Of a DNA stretch of 64,000 bases, positions 10,435 to 18,895 are shown piece after piece. Positions within the stretch are counted from its first letter, which is position 1. Each line of letters opens with the position of its first letter. The stretch is from Pseudobdellovibrio exovorus JSS (lineage in GTDB: Bacteria; Bdellovibrionota; Bdellovibrionia; Bdellovibrionales; Bdellovibrionaceae): NCBI RefSeq assembly GCF_000348725.1, contig NC_020813.1, positions 1,712,248 to 1,776,247 on the forward strand, in the 5' to 3' direction. Made by a program: the position numbers and the translations under genes. Below the pieces are notes generated by a model, which saw nothing but the letters and a program-made list of their open reading frames with translations, was not told where the DNA came from and made no database searches.

Positions 10435-10585
10435 GACTTACAGTTTATACTGTTTTGGATTTTTAACCAAGTCTGCCTCCAAAGCCAATATAGGCCACTT
10501 TTACATCCCTTTAAGCCCCGAAAGCGCCTCTACGCGACCCGTTTTATCCATAAAAAAGGACCTCCCCAAAAAGATAAAAAAGCGC

Positions 10586-10591
10586 TATAAT
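10586..10591 (+). promoter_or_regulatory. Candidate -10 box of erpA-like gene
   Basis: A perfect TATAAT ends only 6 nt before the ATG at 10598. A transcript from it would start at or next to the start codon. There is no convincing Shine-Dalgarno sequence, and I see no good -35 at 17 nt. Confidence 0.35.
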
Positions 10592-10597
10592 CAAAGC

Positions 10598-10924
10598 ATG
10601 ATTAAAATTACAGAATCCGCTTCACAGAAAATCCTCGCTTTAAAAAATGAAGAAGGTAAGCCTTCGGAAGCTTTTTTACGTGTTGAAGTTAAAAAAGGGG
10701 GCTGCTCTGGGCTTTCTTATAAAATGGATTTCGATACGGAACTAAAAGAAGGCGATAAAGCTTTTGAGGCCCACGGGCAACGTATTGTGGTTGATACTCA
10801 AAGCATTCTTTACCTTATTGGTATGGAGTTAGATTACTCTGGTGGCTTGAATGGCAAAGGTTTTGTCTTCAACAACCCCAATGCGACAAAAAATTGTGGA
10901 TGCGGCTCTAGCTTCAACGTCTAG
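10598..10924 (+). CDS. A-type iron-sulfur carrier (IscA/ErpA/HesB family)
   Basis: A 108-residue carrier that delivers Fe-S clusters to apo-proteins. The three family cysteines are present: GGCSGL and the C-terminal CGCG. The frame is open for 55 codons upstream, but I chose the ATG at 10598. It gives the usual family length and the standard opening (ITESASQKI), whereas the upstream extension is Cys/Phe-rich and unlike the family. No SD is visible, so it may be leaderless. It cannot be assigned to ErpA or IscA by motif alone. Confidence 0.93.
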   Translation: MIKITESASQKILALKNEEGKPSEAFLRVEVKKGGCSGLSYKMDFDTELKEGDKAFEAHGQRIVVDTQSILYLIGMELDYSGGLNGKGFVFNNPNATKNCGCGSSFNV

Positions 10925-10986
10925 ATCTTTCCTACACTCGCTTCACTCATCACTTTACTTATTAGCTAACAATCACTTCTCTAAAT

Positions 10987-11020
10987 AAAAAAAGCCAGAA
11001 ACTGAGTTTCTGGCTTTTTT
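10987..11020. terminator. Bidirectional intrinsic terminator
   Basis: Stem AGCCAGAAAC / GTTTCTGGCT (10993-11002 with 11006-11015), loop TGA, bounded by A6 and T5-6 tracts. It separates two convergent genes. Confidence 0.92.
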
Positions 11021-11043
11021 ATTTTTATCATTCACTTTTTCGA

Positions 11044-12702
11044 TTAGAAACGAACGCGGTCCGAAGCCGGTCTTGGAGCTGGTGGTGGCGGAGTCGGCGG
11101 TTTGCAAAGAGCTTCATCTTTTGCAATCGAGATGGTCGCGCGTTTACTAGCCATCTCTGCATTTTCGATTTGTGTCACAACTAAGTAGAACTCAGAAGCA
11201 TCTTTACAAGCTGTTTGAGGTAAGATGCGTACTGGCACTTCTACTGAAGTTAAACCTGGAGCCACAACAACTCTTTGCTTCACTGGAGCATAATCTACAT
11301 CAGCACGTGCGCTACCATCTTGCGTTTCAATTTCAATCACCACAGGTAAAGTCGAACTTTCAGTTAACACCACTTTGGCTGTAGCAATCGTACCTTGAGC
11401 TGCCGAAATTCTATCACGCTCGTAGCTAGCTGATGGCTGTTTTACTTTATCTAGTAATGTCAGATCTGCTTTCAAGTTACCTAAAGTTGTTCCCGCATCA
11501 CGTTCTTCAGGAGTTAATACGATTTCAAATTCTTGATCTCCTTGGCGTAAGTTATCAATATCCACCGCGCTTACGATGATGCTTGCGTAGTTCGTATTAG
11601 CTGTTGCGAACATGCGTCCACTTAGTGTCTTAAATCTTTCGCCAACCACAATCCCTTGTTCTTTAGGAATGATCGTCCATCCAAAGTTCATGTCTTGTTT
11701 GAAGTTCTCGACAAAGTGCAGAGTTAAGTTACGAGTATCCCCTTCAGACATGATGAATCTTTGTCCATCAACTAAAGCCACGACTACTGGAGCTGGTGGT
11801 TCTGGAATTGGCTCTGGTGTAGGTTCAGGCGTTGGAGTTGGAGGCACTGGTGCCGGACGACATGGAATAACGATAGTCGCCTTATCTTTAACAATAGTTG
11901 CACCTTGTACTGTGATTCTGTTCATCTTAGCGTAAAACTCTGTATGGCAAAGTGCTTGCGAGTGAATACCAACAACTGGCAAATCCATACGTGTTGTTCC
12001 CGGAGGGAAGATCAATGTTTGTTCTACGGCATTGTTAGGACTCAATGTTTTGTAACCCGTGTAATCACGGTGACGAATAGCAGACCCATCACGTAGTTTT
12101 ACATCGACTACAACTGGAGACGTCGACGAACGACTCAACTGTAAAGCTAAGCGCACTTCACCGCGAATATCGGATTCAAGATTGTATTCTACAAAGCTCA
12201 CGATTGGCAGATTGTCTGGTGTGTTACCTACGCTCGCATCCAATAATGTTAAATCCGCGTTCAGGATTTCACGTTGATTGTTTACTGGTGTTAACGCAAT
12301 AACGAACTCTTGTGTGCCTTGTTGAATAGAATCGATGTCTACAGCTGAAATTTGAACTGTTAAACTTTTCTGTCCACGAGTTCCAACTGCTGTACCATGT
12401 GGAGTTTCAAAACGATCATTTGGGTTAATACTTTGATCTTTAGAAACGATCGTCCATGAATAGTTCGTGTCGGCATTAAATGCATTAGTTAACTGCAAGG
12501 TGAACTGTTTGTTCTTTTCACCTTCTGTCATCACGAATGCGTTCGCGCCATCTAATTTATTTTGCGGAGACTGCTGTCCTTGCCCCAAAATCCCTGCAGG
12601 TCGTCCATCGTAGTTTACTTTAGAACATGAACTCACGACTGCAATAGCAGTAAAGGCCATCAACAAACGAACAACAAATTTCAATGACAGGTTCAACGAC
12701 AT
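11044..12702 (-). CDS. Lipoprotein with two tandem Calx-beta-like modules
   Basis: 552 residues. The signal peptide ends in a lipobox-like VVSSC, so it is probably a lipoprotein. It contains two copies of the same ~230-residue unit. Each starts with a segment like FVMTEGEKNKQFTLQL and NYSWTI / NFGWTI, and each ends in a Calx-beta-like domain (DGSA-x-x-x-DYxxxK, VxPG-TxxxxPV). A Pro/Thr/Glu-rich linker separates the units, and the C-terminus is Pro-rich. Calx-beta folds are found in surface adhesion and Ca-binding proteins. No acidic metal cluster is certain here. Likely role: surface or periplasmic structural protein. Confidence 0.7.
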   Translation of the reverse strand: MSLNLSLKFVVRLLMAFTAIAVVSSCSKVNYDGRPAGILGQGQQSPQNKLDGANAFVMTEGEKNKQFTLQLTNAFNADTNYSWTIVSKDQSINPNDRFETPHGTAVGTRGQKSLTVQISAVDIDSIQQGTQEFVIALTPVNNQREILNADLTLLDASVGNTPDNLPIVSFVEYNLESDIRGEVRLALQLSRSSTSPVVVDVKLRDGSAIRHRDYTGYKTLSPNNAVEQTLIFPPGTTRMDLPVVGIHSQALCHTEFYAKMNRITVQGATIVKDKATIVIPCRPAPVPPTPTPEPTPEPIPEPPAPVVVALVDGQRFIMSEGDTRNLTLHFVENFKQDMNFGWTIIPKEQGIVVGERFKTLSGRMFATANTNYASIIVSAVDIDNLRQGDQEFEIVLTPEERDAGTTLGNLKADLTLLDKVKQPSASYERDRISAAQGTIATAKVVLTESSTLPVVIEIETQDGSARADVDYAPVKQRVVVAPGLTSVEVPVRILPQTACKDASEFYLVVTQIENAEMASKRATISIAKDEALCKPPTPPPPAPRPASDRVRF

Positions 12703-12884
12703 AAGAACTCCTCAAGTTTTGATACCGGCGCAGTATATGCAAACTCAGGTCAAATAACCATTGTCAAAAAATTAGTCATGTAAAAAGGTAAAATAGAAAA
12801 TTTGTATCTTGAAAAAGCGACAAAAATCGTCGTTATCGTCTGAAAGTTAGATAGTGGTAACCCCTCTATGGCGAGGGTCTTCAT
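12703..12884. other. AT-rich spacer upstream of the lipoprotein gene
   Basis: 182 nt without an ORF. It must contain the lipoprotein promoter (minus strand). A weak hairpin (ACCCCTC/GAGGGT, 12858-12879) lies after the ferredoxin stop but lacks a U-tract, so I do not call it a terminator. Confidence 0.3.
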
Positions 12885-13286
12885 CTACTGAGGTTTTTCA
12901 GGCTTTTTCTGAGCTAAAATCATCGTGTCTTGTACTGCTGAAAGCTCTTTTGGATCACGCTGTTTAAAGCCTCTGACTTTTTTCTGCGAGTCCACTTTAT
13001 TGATTTGCTCTGTTAAATCCACAGTGACAGAACCAAAACATCTGACCTGGCAGCTCAGGCGACGTCCATCTAAGTAATAACTTGAACCGATAAGATTCAG
13101 CTCGGCTTTGCTGGGCTCTGGAATCGAATTTTCACCCTCAACAATGCGCACACGACACTCTGAACACGAAGCAATTCCACCACAAATAGACTTAATTTTT
13201 AAACCCGCTTCTGTCGCCAACTGCATCAGAGTTTTAGAGGGATCGACATCGACTTCAACATTTTGAGGAATAAATTTAATCTTCAT
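12885..13286 (-). CDS. fdx: [2Fe-2S] ferredoxin
   Basis: A plant/adrenodoxin-type ferredoxin of 133 residues. Three cluster ligands lie in CGGIASCSEC and the fourth in LSCQVRC. A Lys/Gln-rich ~35-residue tail follows the fold. It begins directly after tyrS (one-base gap), so it is the last gene of the rny-tyrS-fdx unit. Electron donor role inferred; partner unknown. Distant from the A-type carrier gene and not in an isc operon. Confidence 0.9.
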   Translation of the reverse strand: MKIKFIPQNVEVDVDPSKTLMQLATEAGLKIKSICGGIASCSECRVRIVEGENSIPEPSKAELNLIGSSYYLDGRRLSCQVRCFGSVTVDLTEQINKVDSQKKVRGFKQRDPKELSAVQDTMILAQKKPEKPQ

Positions 13287-13287
13287 A

Positions 13288-14508
13288 TTAAGAAACCACT
13301 ACCTTGATAAATTTCTTCTTACCTGCACGGATAACCATCGACTGTCCAGACCGTAAGCTGAGCTTCAGCTTCGGATCGCTCACTTTTTGTTGATCAATTT
13401 GTACACCGCCGCCAGTGATAAGACGGCTAGCTTCACTGTTCGAAGCTGTAAGTCCTGCTTGTGTCATCAAATTCACTAATCCAATTTCAGCCTGTGGGGC
13501 TATCGAAAATTCTTCGATAACATCTGGCATCCCTTTATCAACAAAGATCCGATTGAATTCATCCTCGGCCGCCTGTGCCGCCGCTTGAGAATGAAAACGT
13601 GCCACTAAGATCTTAGCTAAATTCACTTTTACTTCGCGTGGATGACGACGTTTTTCACTGACATCCGAAATTAATTTTGCCAGCTCCGTCGGAGTAATGT
13701 CCGTCAATAGTTGATAATAGCGGAACATCAAATCATCCGAAACACGCATTGTTTTACCAAACATGTCCTTAGGAGACTCATTTACTCCGATATAATTATC
13801 CAAAGACTTCGACATTTTATTCACACCGTCTAAGCCTTCAAGGATTGGCATCGTCAAAATACACTGAGGTTCTTGACCATAAGCAGACTGTAAATCACGT
13901 CCAACTAGAAGGTTAAATTTCTGATCGGTTCCACCTAGTTCAAGATCACTTTTCAAAGCCACAGAGTCATACCCCTGACAAAGTGGATACATAAACTCGT
14001 GAATAGAAATTGGACTATTGGCCTTGTAACGCTTCGTAAAATCATCACGTTCTAACATACGTGCCACAGTGTACTGCGCCGACAGCCGTATGAAATCAAT
14101 CGATGTTAATTTTAACAACCAGCTAGAGTTGTACACGATCTCTGTTTTTTCAGGATCAAGGATTTTATAAATTTGTGAAGCGTAAGTTTTCGCATTTTGT
14201 TCGATCTCTTCACGACTCAGAATCGGGCGCGTGGTATTTTTACCAGATGGGTCCCCGATCAATGCCGTGAAATCACCAATTAGAAATTGGATGTGATGTC
14301 CCAGATCTTGAAGTGTCTTCAGTTTATTAATAACAACTGTATGACCTAAATGAATGTCAGGACGACTTGGGTCCGCCCCTAGCTTCACCTTAAGAGGCTT
14401 TTTGGTTTCATAGCTTTTTTTCAGTTTCTTCAAAAAATCAGCTTCACTGATAAAGTCTACAGCACCAAACTTGATAAGCTCTAGTTGCTCTTCGGGACGT
14501 TTGAACAT
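13288..14508 (-). CDS. tyrS: Tyrosyl-tRNA synthetase
   Basis: Class I synthetase, 406 residues, of the TyrZ-like bacterial subgroup. The HIGH motif reads HLGH within [14 protein letters not shown] is intact, and a C-terminal S4 RNA-binding domain (~340-400) is present. The start codon overlaps the rny stop (TAATG), so translation is probably coupled to rny. All catalytic signatures look normal. Confidence 0.97.
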   Translation of the reverse strand: MFKRPEEQLELIKFGAVDFISEADFLKKLKKSYETKKPLKVKLGADPSRPDIHLGHTVVINKLKTLQDLGHHIQFLIGDFTALIGDPSGKNTTRPILSREEIEQNAKTYASQIYKILDPEKTEIVYNSSWLLKLTSIDFIRLSAQYTVARMLERDDFTKRYKANSPISIHEFMYPLCQGYDSVALKSDLELGGTDQKFNLLVGRDLQSAYGQEPQCILTMPILEGLDGVNKMSKSLDNYIGVNESPKDMFGKTMRVSDDLMFRYYQLLTDITPTELAKLISDVSEKRRHPREVKVNLAKILVARFHSQAAAQAAEDEFNRIFVDKGMPDVIEEFSIAPQAEIGLVNLMTQAGLTASNSEASRLITGGGVQIDQQKVSDPKLKLSLRSGQSMVIRAGKKKFIKVVVS

Positions 14509-16070
14509 TAGCGTGCAACCTCAACCGAGCGAGTTTCTCGAACGATTGTTACCTTAACTTGTCCAGCATGAGGTAATTCTCTTTCGATCTTTTTCACGAT
14601 ATCGCGAGCTAACATAAGGCTTTGATCGTCTGTCACACGTGAGCTTTCGACTAAGACACGCACTTCACGACCAGCTTGAATGGCCACAGACTTCATAACG
14701 CCATCAAAAGAATTGGCAATACTTTCTAAATCTTTTAAGCGATTAATGAAGCTATCCATTTGCTGACGACGAGCACCCGGTCTGTTATTAGATAAAGTAT
14801 TCGCGCAGTGAACTATCCACGCCAAAGCAGATGATGGTTTTTCATAATCGTTATGGGCACGAATCGCATGACATACATCATCTGACTCACCATACTTCTT
14901 GGCAATTTCAGCACCTACAAAGGCATAACTGCCCTCAAAAGTATGATCTGCAGCTAAACCGATGTTATGCAACAAACCCGCGCGTTTAGCGATCTTCACA
15001 TTCATACCCAATTCAGCAGCCAATAGACCTGACACGTGCGCCACTTCCATAGCATGATTCAAACAGTTTTGCGCATGCGTACTGCGGTATTTTAAGCTTC
15101 CTAGCATTTTAATCAATTCGTTATGAATTTGTGAAACGCCCAGCTCAACAATAACTTTATCGCCCTCTTCCTTCATCGACTTCGCCAGCTCTACTTTTTG
15201 TTTTTCAACTACTTCTTCGATACGCGCTGGATGAACACGGCCATCTTCCATTAACTTATCAATTGTTCTTCTAGCTAGTTCACGACGAACAGGATCGAAT
15301 CCCGAAATAACAATCGTTTCAGGAGTGTCATCTACGATAAGATCCACACCACAGTGGGCCTCTAAGGTACGGATATTACGACCTTCACGACCAATGATCT
15401 TACCTTTCATCTCGTCAGAAGTAAGAGACATAACGGAAACAGTTCTTTCAGATGTATACTCAGAAGCAAATCGAGCCATGGCGCGCGCCAAGATGTTACG
15501 CCCTTTTTTGTCCGCTTCTTTTTGTGCTTCTTCTTCAATTTGAGCGATTTTCTTAGCTGCTTCCGCCTTTGCTGTTTCTTCTAGAACTTGAAATAGCTCA
15601 CGACGAGCTTGTTCCTGTGTCATCTGCGCGACACTTTCAAGCTTCTTCTGTAAGTTGTTGATTTGCTCTTGATTTGTTTTTTCAGCATCTTTGATGCGAT
15701 TTTCAGAGATTAAAATTTTCTCTTCACGATCTTTCAATTGATTCATGAATTTATCGTTTTCGTCCTGACGGCTTTTGAACTGATCATCAATTTCTTTCAG
15801 ACGTCTTTCCAATTGAGACTCTTTGTTCTTCAACTGCGCACGCTGTTTATTGATGTCAGCTTCTACGTTACGGCGAGCTTTCGTTTCAAAATCTTTCGCT
15901 TTGCTTTCTGAATCTTTTTTGATTTTCAAGCTTTCAGATTTAGCTTTATTCAAAATTCTTTCAGCTTCCGCTTTTGCAGACTTTTTCGAGTTTTGATCTT
16001 GCAATCTTTTAAAAGCAAAAACGATAAATCCGCCGACGATGACTCCCACTAATGCGAATACTAATTCCAC
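14508..16070 (-). CDS. rny: RNase Y homologue with degenerate HD catalytic site
   Basis: 520 residues with full RNase Y architecture: N-terminal membrane anchor (~3-20), long charged coiled coil (~25-205), KH domain (~215-280, intact GREGRNIR) and HD domain (~335-430). RNase Y enzymes have HDIGK and AADALSAARPGAR. Here they read H368-N369-IGL and HCAN424[10 protein letters not shown], and the HHGD motif reads AHND. Both metal-binding Asp residues are Asn; I checked both codons (14964-14966 and 14799-14801). The fold is kept but the nuclease may be inactive. It overlaps fthC upstream by 10 nt and tyrS downstream by 1 nt. Confidence 0.9.
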   Translation of the reverse strand: MELVFALVGVIVGGFIVFAFKRLQDQNSKKSAKAEAERILNKAKSESLKIKKDSESKAKDFETKARRNVEADINKQRAQLKNKESQLERRLKEIDDQFKSRQDENDKFMNQLKDREEKILISENRIKDAEKTNQEQINNLQKKLESVAQMTQEQARRELFQVLEETAKAEAAKKIAQIEEEAQKEADKKGRNILARAMARFASEYTSERTVSVMSLTSDEMKGKIIGREGRNIRTLEAHCGVDLIVDDTPETIVISGFDPVRRELARRTIDKLMEDGRVHPARIEEVVEKQKVELAKSMKEEGDKVIVELGVSQIHNELIKMLGSLKYRSTHAQNCLNHAMEVAHVSGLLAAELGMNVKIAKRAGLLHNIGLAADHTFEGSYAFVGAEIAKKYGESDDVCHAIRAHNDYEKPSSALAWIVHCANTLSNNRPGARRQQMDSFINRLKDLESIANSFDGVMKSVAIQAGREVRVLVESSRVTDDQSLMLARDIVKKIERELPHAGQVKVTIVRETRSVEVAR

Positions 16071-16621
16071 TTACCTACTCCTTCAAAATTCCGACCTGTT
16101 TGGTATACATGATCTTCCGTCACAACTAGGTCACATTGAATATCGTGTTCTTCGCGAGGTAACTCCTCACACAAAGACACATTAAAACAAACACCAATTT
16201 TTATACCCGCATAATCTTGTAATGCGCGGTCATAATGCCCTTTACCCCGACCTAATCGATAACCTTTTTTATCGTAAGCCACCGCCGGAATAACGAACCC
16301 TTTAATATCTTCTAAAGAAACTGTTTCCCCATCATTTGGCTCCATAAAACCAAATTCTGATTTTTCAAATACTTGTGCCGAATGCACAAAGCTCAGCTCT
16401 TGTTTTTGCATTTTAGGAAAAGCCCAATTGATTTTTCCTGAAACCTGATCCCACTGAATTTGCGGCTCATCACTTAAATAACTGTAAGCGCCCCAAACCC
16501 CGGTTTGAGAAGATAGGACTTTTTTTAAATTGTCTTGAATACGCGACGACTGGCTTTGCTTGTCAGCCAAATCTAATGCACGCAATTTTTGTAAGATGTT
16601 ACTTCTAACAACTGATTTCAA
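16061..16621 (-). CDS. 5-formyltetrahydrofolate cyclo-ligase
   Basis: Converts 5-formyl-THF to 5,10-methenyl-THF with ATP. 186 residues, normal for FthC/YgfA. The family signature RLGRGKGHYDRAL is present, along with the late CDLVVTEDHVYQT. It lies 30 nt after zapA, the same neighbour order as zapA-ygfA in enterobacteria. There is no room for a 6S RNA gene between them here. Its end overlaps rny by 10 nt. Confidence 0.93.
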   Translation of the reverse strand: MKSVVRSNILQKLRALDLADKQSQSSRIQDNLKKVLSSQTGVWGAYSYLSDEPQIQWDQVSGKINWAFPKMQKQELSFVHSAQVFEKSEFGFMEPNDGETVSLEDIKGFVIPAVAYDKKGYRLGRGKGHYDRALQDYAGIKIGVCFNVSLCEELPREEHDIQCDLVVTEDHVYQTGRNFEGVGKWN

Positions 16622-16650
16622 AACAACCTCAAAGCCTGTACGAGTACAGA

Positions 16651-16974
16651 TTAGTAAATACTAGCTTTGTTCGTTTTGGAATTTTCTAGGTCTTGAGAAA
16701 GTTTCAGCGCTTTAGCTTCTAGCTTTTCTAATTCGGCCTGCGCCTTTTGTTTTAACAGAATCATCTCTTCGGCAATATTAAGTGCTGCTAGCACAGCCGC
16801 ATTTTGAAAGGATGAGTTCTTGGTCACAGCCAAGGCCTCAGTCACTTTTTGATCGACATAGTCCACAAGCTCGTACACCGTGTGTTCTTCATGAGAAGTC
16901 TTTAACTTATATGGAACACCTGCGATGGTGAAATTGAAGGTTTTTTTTAAATGAGCTTTGTCGGACTCAACCAT
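16651..16974 (-). CDS. zapA: Cell division protein ZapA
   Basis: A 107-residue Z-ring-associated protein that bundles FtsZ filaments. The N-terminal ZapA fold contains FNFTIAGVPYKLKTSHEEHTV. A central helix has LAALNIAEEMILLK, and a C-terminal coiled coil is rich in K/E/L. Size and order of elements match the family. First gene of the zapA-fthC-rny-tyrS-fdx run. Confidence 0.88.
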   Translation of the reverse strand: MVESDKAHLKKTFNFTIAGVPYKLKTSHEEHTVYELVDYVDQKVTEALAVTKNSSFQNAAVLAALNIAEEMILLKQKAQAELEKLEAKALKLSQDLENSKTNKASIY

Positions 16975-17066
16975 GATTTAATCTGTACTTTCCTAGTAAA
17001 AATCCAAAGTAAACAAATACTTAGCTTTATAAGTATTAAGCCTCTAGAGGCATGAGGCAAGAAAAT

Positions 17067-17651
17067 TTATCCTGTACAGGTGCAAATGTCGGCTGACTCT
17101 TTTTGAGTACAATTCAGGCTCTTTTTTGACTCTGAAAAATCGATTTTCAAAGAGCGTATTTGTTGGTCTGACCACGAGATATTCAATATGAGGCCACCTG
17201 AGCGTCTTTCACGCACACGTGTAAAATCAGAGCGAATGTCCGCACGGATAAGAAGCTGGCGAATTCTGGCTTCGGCACTCAATGGTTTATGACGCAACTC
17301 ATTAGTCTTGTCGTCTTCCCCTACTTTTTCAGTGGAGATCAGCTTCAGACTGTCGTCTTCCTCGTCGACCTCATAAACATTAATGGAACCATTTTCATAC
17401 TTCAGCTTTTTAAGGTCACTGCGCTGTTTATAAACAACTTCACGATACAACAGCTCTGAAGAGACTAACGAATACGCGGACTCAATAGCGCTGTAGAGTT
17501 TGCGGTGATTGTCTGTTTTTTGAAGATCAATGGCAGAGCCCAGACAACTTTGTAGACTGACCTGATAAGGAGTCAACTTCGGCACACGGACAGTGGCAAA
17601 AGACAAGGGTCCCCAAAAAAGAAGAATCAAAAACAGTTTCACTTCCCGCAT
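17067..17651 (-). CDS. Exported protein of unknown function
   Basis: 194 residues with an N-terminal signal sequence (residues 5-19, LFLILLFWGPLSFA). The rest is charged, with Cys36 and a cluster of cysteines at the C-terminus (NCTQKESADICTCTG) that could form disulfides. No domain recognised. It starts 9 nt after ftsY and is probably co-transcribed with smc-ftsY. Confidence 0.55.
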   Translation of the reverse strand: MREVKLFLILLFWGPLSFATVRVPKLTPYQVSLQSCLGSAIDLQKTDNHRKLYSAIESAYSLVSSELLYREVVYKQRSDLKKLKYENGSINVYEVDEEDDSLKLISTEKVGEDDKTNELRHKPLSAEARIRQLLIRADIRSDFTRVRERRSGGLILNISWSDQQIRSLKIDFSESKKSLNCTQKESADICTCTG

Positions 17652-17660
17652 GGCTCCATT

Positions 17661-18872
17661 TTATTCGTGGCCTAAGATGGAATCAACATATTCAGAGTAA
17701 TCGAAAGTTTTTAGATGATTAATCTTTTCTCCGATACCCACAAGTTTCACTGGAATCCCAATTTGATCCACAACTCCCAAGGCGACTCCACCTTTAGCTG
17801 TGCCATCCATTTTCGTTAGAACCACTCCATTTAATCCTAAAGCCTGATGGAATTCTTTCGCTTGCATCAAGGCATTTTGTCCAGAATTCGCATCCAGTAC
17901 GATCCATGTTTCATGTGGGGCCGATTCGATAACTTTCGCCATCACACGTTTTACTTTTTTGAGTTCATCCATCAGATGAGCCTGAGTATGTAAGCGACCT
18001 GCTGTATCTAAAATCACAAAATCAAACCCTTGCGACTTCGCTTTTGTCACTGCATCGAATGCCACTGCACTTGGGTCTTTTGTGTTTTCCGGCCAGTAAA
18101 TTTCAACAGCGCCTTCACCACTGGAGGCATTGCTAGCACGGTCTGTCCATGTCTTGAGTTGCCCACCAGCTGCGGCTCTGAACGTATCCCCCGCAGCCAC
18201 TAAAACACGATAGTTCTGTGATGCCAGTTGAGCCGTAATTTTACCTATCGAAGTGGTTTTGCCCGCGCCATTAACTCCTACCACCATCAGAACAAACGGT
18301 CCTGACTCTGGTTTCTTTAACAGCTCTGCAACCTTCACTTTACCGTGATCAGCACTTTGTACCGGTTCTAAAATCTCTAACATCGTTCGACGCAAAGATG
18401 ACTTCACTGTGTCTATCTTAGCCATCTCACTGCCACTCAATTCAGACTCTACTGTATCCAAAAGTTTCTGCACCGTTGTCGGGCCAAGATCACTTGTGTA
18501 AAGAACTTCTTCCACTTCTTCTAAAACAGCCTTTTTGTCCGCCTGAGAAAATGCACGGCGAATACGTCCAAAAAAGTTCTCTTCGGTTTTGCGTAAGGCT
18601 TGGTGTAAATTGGGCTCAGCTTCAACAGCCACAGAAACAGTCTCGGACTTAGCCACACCTGCCACGACGGCCGTTGGTATCGAAGACGAAGTCGGCAGAG
18701 GCTCCGGAGCTTCCGGCAGTCTGGCTGGACTGACTGAGCCTTCTGATTTTAATTCCGATTTTGATTTTCTTTTTTTAGATTGAGATAGGGCAATAACGAC
18801 GATGACTACTAAAAATAGTAATCCGATAAAACCCAACAAAAACAGCATTTGATTCGAGTGAGCTTCTGACAT
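17661..18872 (-). CDS. ftsY: Signal recognition particle receptor FtsY
   Basis: The SRP receptor GTPase that brings ribosomes making membrane proteins to SecYEG. Residues ~8-28 form a membrane segment, followed by an acidic/Ser/Pro linker and then the NG domain. G motifs: GVNGAGKTT, DTFRAAA, DTAGR and TKMDGTAKGG. 403 residues. It follows smc by 23 nt, a common pairing. Confidence 0.97.
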   Translation of the reverse strand: MSEAHSNQMLFLLGFIGLLFLVVIVVIALSQSKKRKSKSELKSEGSVSPARLPEAPEPLPTSSSIPTAVVAGVAKSETVSVAVEAEPNLHQALRKTEENFFGRIRRAFSQADKKAVLEEVEEVLYTSDLGPTTVQKLLDTVESELSGSEMAKIDTVKSSLRRTMLEILEPVQSADHGKVKVAELLKKPESGPFVLMVVGVNGAGKTTSIGKITAQLASQNYRVLVAAGDTFRAAAGGQLKTWTDRASNASSGEGAVEIYWPENTKDPSAVAFDAVTKAKSQGFDFVILDTAGRLHTQAHLMDELKKVKRVMAKVIESAPHETWIVLDANSGQNALMQAKEFHQALGLNGVVLTKMDGTAKGGVALGVVDQIGIPVKLVGIGEKINHLKTFDYSEYVDSILGHE

Positions 18873-18895
18873 AGAAGCCCACCCTATTATAGAAA

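Noticed and set aside
10435-10597. Cobalamin riboswitch before nrdJ
   Set aside because: I looked for the B12-box pattern in the short spacer and found none; the spacer is also too short for that large element.
16622-16650. 6S RNA between zapA and fthC, as in enterobacteria
   Set aside because: Only 29 nt separate the genes; too short for 6S RNA.
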